Positions 38,051 to 47,679 of a DNA stretch of 64,000 nt are shown piece after piece (positions within the stretch are counted from its first letter, which is position 1; each line of letters begins with the position of its first letter). The notes under the pieces are model-generated. The model did no database searches and was not told the origin of the DNA. It saw nothing but the letters and a program-made list of their open reading frames with translations. The stretch lies in the NCBI RefSeq assembly GCF_907165205.1, contig NC_058195.1, positions 29,470,936-29,534,935 of the forward strand. The letters are read 5' to 3'. Position numbers and translations under genes: made by a program. Source of the DNA: Coccinella septempunctata (Eukaryota > Arthropoda > Insecta > Coleoptera > Coccinellidae).

Positions 38051-40978
38051 ATGAATCGTTTCATTAAGGATTACGACAGCCTTGCGTATGATACAAAAAT
38101 AATAACTAACTTAGAACATATTAAAGATTATAGCTTCATGGAAAGTCTCAGTATATTTCATATGAATGTAAGAAGTATCTCAGCAAATTATGATGAATTT
38201 GTTTTGTTTCTGGAGTCTGTTCAGACTACTTTTGATATCATTGTCCTCACTGAGACTTTCCAGATACAAAATATAAATATGTATGGAATTGTTGGTTATA
38301 GCATGGCCTACAATGAAGGCCATTACAACCAAAACGATGGTGTCTTGGTATATGTGAAGCATGGTATATCTTTCCACTATAAAATAATTGAGCTAGGGGA
38401 AATTAAATGCATGGATATAGATATTGAATGTTCAAATAAGGAGAATATTAAATTAACAGCGATATATAGGTCTCCAAAAACATGCGTACATACGTTCAAT
38501 TTGAATCTCAGTAGATATCTAGAACAAATAAATGCAAAACAGCATATACTCATAGGAGATATAAATATTAACCTTATGTCCCAAGAAAATTTTGTGGAAG
38601 ACTATAAGAATATCATGTATTCAATAGGTTTTATATCGGTTATAAATAAACCTACACGCCCTAGCAGTAAGAGCTGCCTAGACCACATATTTATAAAAAG
38701 AACATGTACGCAAGATGATATATATGATAGATGTAATGCTTGCATAATACATCACTTAATAACAGATCATTTCCCAACGATGATATCCTTGAATGTTTCA
38801 GTAAACAAATCAAAAGGAAGAGATAAACCAAAAATAAAAAGCTATATTAACTATAAAAAGTTGAGGAGTGATCTCGAGAGGGAAAATTGGGGTGAGATTT
38901 ATCAAGGAAATGACGCAAATATGATGACCAATTCATTTATTCAGATCATTACAAATTATATTGAAAAAAACACACATAAGAAAACAATAAAAAATAAAAA
39001 CATTCAACGGAAATTATGGATCACAGATTCTTTGATAAAATTGATAAATGAAAAAAATAAACTCTATTTGAAACTAAAAAATGACCCCAACAACGAAATA
39101 TTGAAAAATCAGTATTCTAAATTGAAAAATGAAATACAGAAGAGAATTAAAATTGCTAAAATGGAATACATAAAAAAAATTGCTGAAACTAAAAACTCAG
39201 AATCCAAAATTGTATGGGACCGGGTCAAGACTGTCTGCGGTGAATCCAGGAAGGAAACATCGATAAAATGCATTAGAATCCATGGAGAAATTACTGAAAA
39301 CAAAAATATTATAGCCAATGCATTCAACCAACACTATAGTACCATAGGGCAAGTATATGCGAGTAATATTGAAAATGTTGAACACCCAGCGGAAAATAAC
39401 CCTATTCAAGGGAAAACATTTTTTTTATCTCCCACAGACAGATTTGAAATAGAAACGATAATGGAAACGTTAAAGGAAAGAAAAGCTCCTGGGCACGACG
39501 GTATTAGGACCGAAATCCTTATTGAAATAAAAAAGGAAATTTCGGAACCCTTAACACATATCATAAACCATTGTTTCGTCACTGGATGTTTTCCGGACAT
39601 ATTGAAGTTGGGAGTTATCAAACCCTTATACAAGAACGGAGATGAGCTTGAAATGGTCAATTATAGACCCATCTCATTGATATCCAACTTTGCGAAAATA
39701 ATCGAAAAAATAATATACAAACGCATGATGCAATTCCTTCTCGAAAATAAAATAATACATGAAAACCAGTATGGATTCATGAGCGGTAGATCTACTGAGG
39801 ATGCTATCAGAAAATTAACAACCAATATTTATGAATATCTAGACAAACAAATTCCTTCTCTTTGCATCTTCGTAGATCTTGCTAAAGCATTTGATACCGT
39901 CTCACATGAAATTCTGTTGGATAAACTTGATAGATGCGGATTCCGGGGTAAGATTCATGAGTTATTAAAGAGTTACCTATCGAATCGTAAACAAGTTGTT
40001 GAGATCGATGGAAAAAGAAGCGAAGAGAAGTGTGTCACTTACGGTGTTCCGCAGGGTACGGTGTTGGGGCCACTCTTATTTCTAATATATATTAACGACT
40101 TGTTTAAGGTTCCCTGCAACGGAAATATTATCGGTTTTGCAGACGACACCGTGATCATATTTCAAGCAAATTCCTGGGATGAACTGAAGAGTAAAACGAA
40201 GAACAACTTTATGCTAGTGAAAAATTGGTTGCAGTATAATAAACTTACTCTGAATGTGGATAAAACAAAATATGTTCCGTTTGCATCATATGAGAGTGGC
40301 TTGCCAAAGTATGGAAACATCGACATAGACACAAATACAAGTATACCAGCAGCAAAAAGTGCAAATTATCTTGGTGTGATAATTGATTGTCATTTGAGAT
40401 GGGATAAACATGTGGAAAACTTGACCAGAAAATTGAGAGGAATAATTTATAAATTCAAAGCTTTAAAAAAAGTCTGCATGCAAGAAAAGTATTTGATAAT
40501 GATCTACAATGCTCTTGTTGAAACACTAATTGGTTACGGGATAGTGGGATGGGGCGGAATTTACGATTGTCATGTAGAAAGTCTGAATAAAGTTCAAAAA
40601 TGGATACTAAGAATCATATATAGTAAAAGAATAACATACCCTAGTGAGCCTCTATTCCAAAAATCCAAAATACTCAACATCAGGAAATTATTCATTCTAA
40701 AAATGGCCGTAAGCGTGTTCAAGGGGAAGATACCATTAAATAACGTAGATTATGAATACGAAACAAGAAATAAAGATAGAACCTACTATACCTCAAAATG
40801 TTTTAAGCGAATAGGACAGAGATCAGCTCAATTCCTTGTTTCTAAAGTATATGCAGTGATCCCAATTCAGTTGAAAAAAATTAGAAATTATAAGAAATTT
40901 AAGAGGACAACCAGGGAATGGCTAGTTCAGTTGAACATAAGAGAAGCAAATGATTTAATTAATAAATTCAATGAATGA
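38051..40978 (+). CDS. LINE-A endonuclease-reverse transcriptase (intact)
   Basis: 975 codons from ATG 38051. N-terminal AP-type endonuclease: IFHMNVRSISANYDEF, IIVLTET, IYRSPK, LIGDINI, SCLDHIF and TDHFPTM. Central reverse transcriptase: APGHDGIRTE, YKNGD, NYRPISLISNFAKIIE, FVDLAKAFDTV, YGVPQGTVLGPLLF and IGFADDTVII, with intact FADD. The C-terminal thumb has YETRNKD. No internal stops, so it could be active. It is of Jockey/CR1/L2 type. No separate ORF1 is seen upstream, which would leave only about 300 bp; it may be 5' truncated at ORF1 or belong to a one-ORF lineage. Confidence 0.9.
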   Translation: MNRFIKDYDSLAYDTKIITNLEHIKDYSFMESLSIFHMNVRSISANYDEFVLFLESVQTTFDIIVLTETFQIQNINMYGIVGYSMAYNEGHYNQNDGVLVYVKHGISFHYKIIELGEIKCMDIDIECSNKENIKLTAIYRSPKTCVHTFNLNLSRYLEQINAKQHILIGDININLMSQENFVEDYKNIMYSIGFISVINKPTRPSSKSCLDHIFIKRTCTQDDIYDRCNACIIHHLITDHFPTMISLNVSVNKSKGRDKPKIKSYINYKKLRSDLERENWGEIYQGNDANMMTNSFIQIITNYIEKNTHKKTIKNKNIQRKLWITDSLIKLINEKNKLYLKLKNDPNNEILKNQYSKLKNEIQKRIKIAKMEYIKKIAETKNSESKIVWDRVKTVCGESRKETSIKCIRIHGEITENKNIIANAFNQHYSTIGQVYASNIENVEHPAENNPIQGKTFFLSPTDRFEIETIMETLKERKAPGHDGIRTEILIEIKKEISEPLTHIINHCFVTGCFPDILKLGVIKPLYKNGDELEMVNYRPISLISNFAKIIEKIIYKRMMQFLLENKIIHENQYGFMSGRSTEDAIRKLTTNIYEYLDKQIPSLCIFVDLAKAFDTVSHEILLDKLDRCGFRGKIHELLKSYLSNRKQVVEIDGKRSEEKCVTYGVPQGTVLGPLLFLIYINDLFKVPCNGNIIGFADDTVIIFQANSWDELKSKTKNNFMLVKNWLQYNKLTLNVDKTKYVPFASYESGLPKYGNIDIDTNTSIPAAKSANYLGVIIDCHLRWDKHVENLTRKLRGIIYKFKALKKVCMQEKYLIMIYNALVETLIGYGIVGWGGIYDCHVESLNKVQKWILRIIYSKRITYPSEPLFQKSKILNIRKLFILKMAVSVFKGKIPLNNVDYEYETRNKDRTYYTSKCFKRIGQRSAQFLVSKVYAVIPIQLKKIRNYKKFKRTTREWLVQLNIREANDLINKFNE

Positions 40979-41017
40979 AACAAAATACATAAGAACATCC
41001 AACTATAATACCAAATA

Positions 41018-41110
41018 CTCACCGATTATGACGAAACATTCTCACCGATTAGGACAAATATACTCACCGATTAGGACAAACTACTCACCGATTATGACAG
41101 GATAATTTCA
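41018..41110 (+). repeat. Short tandem repeat in the LINE-A 3' region
   Basis: The motif TCACCGATTA(T/G)GAC recurs about every 21-26 bp, four clear copies and one diverged (TCACCAATTTGAGC). It lies between the stop codon and the tail and could be the 3' recognition structure for the element's reverse transcriptase. Confidence 0.8.
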
Positions 41111-41345
41111 CCAATTTGAGCAACGTAAAACCCGGTTTGGACTTTTGAATAAGAGCCAGGAGTGCCTTCACAGTGAAGTGAATGTTAGGAAAGATTTATT
41201 TATGTTTGAAATTATATATTGTAGAATTAAATTAAGTTATAATTAATAGTTACACACAGATTATACTATATCTGGTATGATCTCTGTAACGTAAACCATG
41301 TTTATAGATGAATAAACATTATTATTATTATTATTATTATTATAA

Positions 41346-42691
41346 TGTATGATAATACATGTTTAATTTCATCAGTGCATAATTTTATCACATTCATTGG
41401 CACACTATCAACGCCACTAGAAAATTTAGTTTTAATTTTCGAAATTATTTTTACAATTTCCTCTGGATCAGTTGGTTTCAGAAATAAAGATTGATTATTG
41501 TATGGCTCCCTATATGAGAAAGGAACCTCATCTAGATCTTCTAACAATTTAGGTATCTTTTCTAAAAGAAATTTATTATATTTTTCAGCAACTTCAAGTG
41601 GCTCCCCCTCAAGTTCGCAACCTTTTTAAAAACTGTTTTTTGCCTGTATTTCCCCACAGATGGACCACATAGTTCTATTTTTGTTGTCTGAACGTTGTAT
41701 CGCATTATTATAGTGATTAACTCTAGCTTGCAACAATAACTTATCATATCTGCGTTTTTCTTCATCATATAACGATTTGAAACATTTGTTACGTGATTTT
41801 AATAACAATAAAGCATCTAATTTTTTCTTACTATCAATAACTTCAGGCGTGTTGTAATAATTTGTTGTCCCATTGTTAACACGCACCAATTTCAAGGGAA
41901 AATGTTTTTCAAAAGTGAGGTGGAAAATATTCATAAAACATTCCCATTGTGCATTCACATTATTTTCTTTCTGATCAAAGACAGACACCCAGTCCTGCTC
42001 TCTCATGCAATTTTTGCCTCTTCACTATATATTCTACGATAAGTAAAAATATTTTTAGGGGTTGAAGACAATTTAAATGTTATTTTTTGTCCTGTATGAT
42101 CTGAGATAGCAGTCCTGAGGACAACAGCCTTGCTAATCGAAAAATTGTCAAAAAAGTTATCAATGCAACTACTTGTATTATGGGTTATTCTAGTTGCTTC
42201 ATTTATGGTGGGATGAAACTGGTATAATTGTAACAGTGTTGAAACTCTGACCTAATGTTACTTGACATGTCCAATAAATTAATGTTAAAGTCTTCGGCTA
42301 TAATAACTAGCTTGTTTTCCCTTAATATGAGGAAAAGAACTTTTTTCAATTGTTCGAAGAATACACTTATTATGCCCCCACTGGGTCTATATATTGATAG
42401 TACTATGACAGCCTGGTTCCCCAACTTACACTCACTTGCCGCACACTCAAACTGACCCAAAATTGAGCAGTCTTCGAGTTTCTTCCTCCTTATGCTTTTG
42501 ATACGTTTATGAACATATACAGCTGCCCCACCATGTCTATTCTTCTCCCTGCATACTGACGAAACCAAATCATAGTCTTGTATTCTAGTTATAAGTTCAT
42601 CTTTAGCTTTCCAGTGTTCAGTAATGCACAAAATAGTGCAGTCCAAATGGCTGAATAGAAGGTGTTGAAGGGAGTCAATACTGTTTCCCAT
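41346..42691 (-). pseudogene. LINE-B ORF2, endonuclease and start of reverse transcriptase
   Basis: 42203-42691: endonuclease pieces with CTILCITEHW, HGGAAVYV, VLSIYRPSGG and IIAEDFNINLL (the usual GDFN reads EDFN). 41626-42006: linker with GTTNYYNTPEVIDSKKKLDALL. 41346-41547: PTDPEEIVKII, KFSSGVDSVPMNVIK and IKHVLSYI, then LINE-A. At least two frame changes separate these pieces, so ORF2 was already decaying or decayed afterwards. Confidence 0.8.
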
Positions 42692-42750
42692 CGATTGTAC
42701 ATTATGGTGAATTACACTGAAATTATCATCACAAATCGATAGATTTGGAT

Positions 42751-43740
42751 TTATTTGTCTCTTATCGCATCTTTCTGAAAGAAATTTCTGAAATCAAAAT
42801 CCCGAATCAGAACACCTTCAGGCCAGAAGTTCTTGTCTGTTATTGTTTGGTATAAATCTGCGGGGACACCTACGCTGAATGACGCTTTTGTCACGAGTTT
42901 TTTAACTTCGACGTTATCAGTTTTTAGAGCATCGCAAACATATTGCTTAACTGTGTTTTCATCTACTTTGCCAGCAATCCTTCCCAAATAGATCCATCTT
43001 ACGACGTACCCCAGCAAAGGAAGGATTTCCATTCGCCGTACCAGTACATATAATTCCCTTTGATCGATAATTCCTTTTATTTCTTGATTTAACTTCCTTC
43101 CATTCATAATTTTCTTGCGATTGCGAATTTTCCGGTTTTGGAATCGGACTTGTAATTTGTTTATTTGTATCATTTTCAGCATTGACATTGACAGAAAGCA
43201 TTTTGACGTTGTTATTGGGCCTGTTCACAGAGCTGTATGTTATTTGTCTGTGTTCTTGATTTACCCGCTGTTCGATGATGGTACATTATCAAACTTATCG
43301 CCTGTTGTCGGATTTTTTGCTTCTTGTTGTTTACTTATTTCAACTGCCTTATCTTCGAGTTTTTTCTCAATAACCTTAATTTTCTCTAAGAGTAATTCAT
43401 TATTCTGCATTAGTATATAATTCTTACTCTGAGATTCACTGAGAAGTTTTTCCAAGAATTCATTTCGCATTTTCAGGAAGGCGATTTCGTTTAATGGATC
43501 GCTAGTTGGAGTAGTTGGTTGAATTCCATCCATATTCTCAGTTGCTTCGTGCACACATAGGGCGGATTTCACACTCGCTGACTGAACAAGGCATGCTGGG
43601 TGAAATTTTCCCGAACACTTTATGTATTTCACAAACTTAACAACTTTTCTTGTGCACTGAGCACAGTTAGTTTCAGTTTTCGGGTAATCTTTATAATTTC
43701 TTACGGAGCGTTCGTACAGTTCACTCTCACTCTCCGCCAT
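42751..43740 (-). pseudogene. LINE-B ORF1 (PHD-like finger, coiled coil, C-terminal domain)
   Basis: The start is ATG 43740 (MAESESELYE). A Cys/His finger (NCAQCTRK, KCSGKFHPAC, SALCVHE) is followed by a long coiled coil up to 43261. A different frame, 42751-43188, has the basic linker and a C-terminal domain with WIYLGRIAGKVDENTV and WPEGVLIRDFDF, as in ORF1 proteins of CR1/Jockey-like LINEs. The frameshift lies between 43261 and 43188. ORF1 binds element RNA. Confidence 0.8.
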
Positions 43741-43908
43741 CTTGAGTTGAACTCTGTTCCCAAATGATCTACAAACAACCCCTTTCACCCACTATTTATA
43801 TTAATTCTACGAGATTTACCTCGGATTTCATGCTAGGATCATAATGCAATTTCAACACTGTATTCCGAACATTCACATTTGAATTTGTGAATACACACTC
43901 TGCATATA

Positions 43909-45464
43909 TCACAGTATGTTGCTTTTATCATTTTTTCTTTTAATTTTGATCATTTCAGTAGAATTAGCTGCAATTTCTTCGAAGCATTGCCATAACTTGC
44001 TTTGCTTAGTTCCTAATCCTTCACTAGCTTTTTTCTTTATTTTTGCTAAAGGTATATCGTCTTCCTCTCGGTCTTCCTCTTCATCTTTTGAGTCATCTAG
44101 TTGTCCTCGTACTTGCATTAAATATGAACATTCTTCCACACACATTTTAAAATTGTCAATCTTCTCTTTCTGGAAGAAGGCTAATTTGAATCTAGGATCC
44201 AACACAGTCGAACTAATATAATACTTATTTTCAAATAAGACATCGAATCTTTTTGAGATGTGTTCGCAAATAATATCTTTCATTGTCCCAACACCAACGA
44301 ATGTACTCTTTGTCAAGTATTTTTTCAATGTTACTATTGTTGGTATAACTACGGATATCAAAGCTTCATTTGAGCTCATACTATTTGTAATCTCGTCAAA
44401 GGGTTGTAGTAAGTTATCAGCATCCATTGATTCGATGTTAAATTATCCAGAATATTATCTGCGCTGTAGACAGTTAAGGCTCTTTTCTGCTGATAAATCC
44501 TCTTAAGCATTAAAAAGGTGAAGTTCCATCGAGTTGGAATGTCTTGAATAAGTTTATTAGGAGCTACACTCAACTCGTTCTGAATTATTTTCAACTTAGA
44601 ACAGGCTGCAGATGAATGGTTGAAATGACCCAGAATTTTTTTACAGGTGGCTATTAAATCCGAAACAGATCTTTGACTGACGATGCTTTGAGTGATTACT
44701 AATTGCAGGGTGTGGATAAAACATGATACACTAAGTATTCCCGCTTCATTACAACCCTTCACAATAATAGCTCCATTGTCTCTTACCATTAAGTGAATGC
44801 TGGTGGTATTTAATTCCCACATTTGTAACATATTAAAAAACACATTTTTGATTGCCTCACTGGTATGACCTGGAAAGTGTCTATAGTTCAGCACCACATG
44901 GTTAGATGTAAAACCATGGTCAAACCAATGGCCCGTGAAACTAATAAAACTCTCATTTGTATGTGAGCATGTCCACAAATCAGATGTTAAGGATATATAA
45001 GGAACACTCACTAACTTGTTCTTTATCACTGTCACTAAGCGGTTATAAATATCGGGAACTATATTATCTGTAAAATATTTTCTGCCAGGTATCGTGTACT
45101 GAGGAACAATTTTGGACATTAATCTTTGAAAACCCTTGTTTGTGACAATAGAATATGGCAAATTATCCAGAGCAATCATTTCGCCTATTCCATAATGTAT
45201 CGACTTTGAGCGATGATCATCGATACTCCATTTAGAACATGACTGTAGGGCACTAACAATTGTGGGTTGTTTCAACTTTTTACTTGAATTTCCACCTTGG
45301 AACTGTTCATATTCCCCACAATGCTTTCTCTTGAGGTGATTTGTCATAGATGTTGTACTAGCATTTTTACCAACACCACCACAAGATTTACCAGAACTAG
45401 ATATTTTAACACACATTTTAGAAGGACATAATCCAGATATTTTGATACTGCCTCCTGTTTTCAT
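43909..45464 (-). pseudogene. hAT transposase, ZBED-like, with one frameshift and missing C-terminus
   Basis: From ATG 45464: a BED-type finger end (TSMTNHLKRKHCGEY), then the hAT core with ISLTSDLWTCSHTNESF, FPGHTSEAI, MVRDNGAIIVKGC, SVSCFIHTLQL and IPTRWNFTFLML. The frame changes near 44376-44427 and continues with YYISSTVLDPRFKLAFF and an acidic stretch. The C-terminal hATC dimerisation motif is absent. hAT transposases move elements by cut and paste. Terminal repeats were not found. Confidence 0.85.
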
Positions 45465-46229
45465 ACTTAGTTGGCTGCATTGGCTGACATCCTAAGTATA
45501 TAATGAATTCGGTTGAATTGAATTATACTGATCGAGATTATACCTTTAGAACTGCTTCGATTACAGTTGTAATAGCTATACTGTTCATTAGTAGCGTTTT
45601 TGGTAATTCTTTGGTGGGCATAATCAACACTCCTGTTATTGAGTGCTCGACATGTCTCAAATTCATCCTTATTCCTAAAATGAAGAAACGATTGTTTAAT
45701 ATTTAATTAATTAATTTGTTCTAAATGATTAATTAGTAAATCATGGGATCAAAATGAAATCTTCTCTTCATCAACACAAAGTGGACACTTTACATGATGG
45801 ATGGTTCTTCCTTGAAAAGGTTCTTCATGAACCTGAAACACAACTGAGAATTTGTGCCAGATGTGGCAAATCAGGTTTTCGCTACAAATAATTAAAGCAT
45901 GACTGCAAACAGTTTATAGTGAATCAAAAAACACTCACTCATTTTGTTGATCCATATTGTCTATGTTTTATTATCACTCAGCAATTAAAATTGCTATTTG
46001 TGAAATACTTGTCCAGAGTCGTGAATGGAATTCGAACTGAGACAATAAATTCCTCGAAGACAAAGTTTGTCTGCGCAAATCCCTCAAATAGTCAAATCAA
46101 AAACCAAACTTCAGGTAATCACAATCAGTTCAAATGATATCTAATGAATTCAAACGAGGAAGACGGACAGACAACCTTTAAAAACCGACAGCGTCATGCT
46201 CAGATTGGCCCGAATCTTCGGCATCGTGG
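45465..46229. other. Stretch without assigned gene
   Basis: A plus-strand frame at 45503-45706 of 67 codons has a hydrophobic run but no known motif. It may contain 5' parts of the Harbinger element next door. Nothing else supported. Confidence 0.45.
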
Positions 46230-46987
46230 TAACAATTAATGTATGCTGCAAACATATAGCTATTCAGTGTCCTTCTAATTCGGAAAGCGAATTTTTCAAT
46301 TACAAAAAACATTTTAGCATTGTACTACTCACTATATGTTATGCTCACTATAATTTTCCTTAAGTCAACATTGGAGCTTATGGTTCACAAAGTGATGGTG
46401 GTGTTTTATCCAATTCAGCCTTTCTTGATACACTGGAGAAATAACGATTGCCAGAAGAATGTTATATTCCAAACAGCACAATAAGAATGCCATATTTCTT
46501 TGTGGGGGATGATGCTTTCTCCCTCAGCCAATATTTGATGAAACCATACAAGGGAACAAATTTACCGTTACAAAAACAAATATTCAATTACAGATTGAGC
46601 CGTGCAAGGAGAGTTATTGAGAATACATTTGGTATATTGGTTGCACGGTGGAGAATTTTCACCAGAACTATATCCTCACGCCCAGAGACAGTGGATTTCA
46701 TAACAAAAGCAACAGAGGGTAAGGGAAAATACTGTCCTCAACATTTTTTTGATCGAGAAACTGACAATGGAGTGGTTGAAGGAGATTGGTGTAGGGAAGT
46801 AAGAAACCAATTATGTGTAGTTCTAGAAGATGTGCATAGAGGGCGAAATTGTGGAAATAATCCTGGTAAAAGTGCTCTGACGATTATAGAAAATTTAACA
46901 GAGTATCTCATTAGCCCAGCAGGATCTTTACCTGATCAAGTAGATTATGTAAAAAGGGGGCGAAGCAATATTCAGTATTATAATTAG
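46230..46987 (+). pseudogene. PIF/Harbinger transposase (HARBI1-like), C-terminal part
   Basis: Plus strand. 46260-46440 has NYKKHFSIVLL, AHYNF and GSQSDGGVFSNSAF, with stops. 46448-46987 is open and has YFFVGDDAFSLSQYLMKPY and IFNYRLSRARRVIENTFGILVARWRIF, the signature of DDE_Tnp_4 transposases. The first catalytic Asp region is altered (YAHYNF), so it is inactive. The tail is YYN at 46987. A MADF/BESS partner lies convergently on the minus strand, as in two-gene Harbinger elements. Confidence 0.85.
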
Positions 46988-47083
46988 AAAATTCAAGTAA
47001 ATACATTTTTTCGCCCTTTGAAAGTGATAGATAAAAAAACATTTCAAAAATAGGATTTTAATCAAATTCATTCCCAATAGCAA

Positions 47084-47262
47084 TTAAAAATATTTTTGCT
47101 CTTCTTCTTTATCTGTTATCTTCCTCAATTCACAAGCAACAGCCCGACAGAAAACGTCATCCTTTAAAGTATTCAATACTTCCATATCTATGTCCCTAGA
47201 AATTTTTCTTTTCTTTCCATAACTCCTTGAAGGGGTACTGACATCTTTCGAGCAGCTTGCTA
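47084..47262 (-). pseudogene. Harbinger MADF-partner protein, C-terminal BESS-like exon
   Basis: The minus-strand frame includes KKRKISRDIDMEVLNTLKDD followed by VFCRAVACELRKITDKEE and a stop at 47084-47086. This resembles the C-terminal BESS-type tail of MADF proteins that accompany Harbinger transposases. Its N-terminal MADF exon lies at 52585-52722, separated by the Jockey insertion. Confidence 0.55.
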
Positions 47263-47374
47263 AGAATATAGAGATAGAGATAATTCAGGCCCACCGAAAC
47301 AATGGTCCTACTCCACAGTTTCAATTGCATTTTCAATGAAAAAGTTACTGGAAGCGTCTTTTTTTTGCCTTTAC

Positions 47375-47433
<59 letters not shown>

Positions 47434-47679
47434 GTGTAGCAGGGGGAAAATCTGCAAACAGACGAACACACCCTCTGCTGAGGGGGAACAGTGTGGGGAT
47501 TCTCACTCTCTGAGCTCGAGACCCACTAAAAACCCTTAACTGCTTCTTCATAGGTTCCGGGCATTTTGCCTATTAACCAGTTGACTCTTATGGTTTCTGG
47601 ACTCTCACACGATCATAGTCGTGTTGATAGTTGTATGCTGCCTATAGCTTTTATAGGTTAAGCTCTTCTTTGGTTACAT

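Larger units (their letters stand above)
37751..41345 (+). mobile_element. LINE-A, full length, inserted in LINE-B
   Basis: A complete plus-strand non-LTR element: 5' region (37751-38050), a long ORF2-type frame (38051-40978), a 3' region with five copies of a 20-odd-bp repeat containing CTCACCGATTA (41018-41110), then AATAAA and an (ATT)n tail ending about 41345. It lies within the reverse transcriptase gene of minus-strand LINE-B. Boundaries are accurate to a few bases because the junction is AT-rich. Confidence 0.85.
41346..43850 (-). mobile_element. LINE-B, 5' part
   Basis: Minus-strand element containing ORF1 (zinc finger and coiled coil) and the 5' part of ORF2. It is interrupted at 41346 by LINE-A. 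The 5' boundary is near 43850, just before the hAT pseudogene. Confidence 0.8.

Noticed and set aside
47376..47432. Poly-Lys or poly-Phe coding frames
   Set aside because: They are translations of the 57-bp poly(A) tail of the Jockey element.
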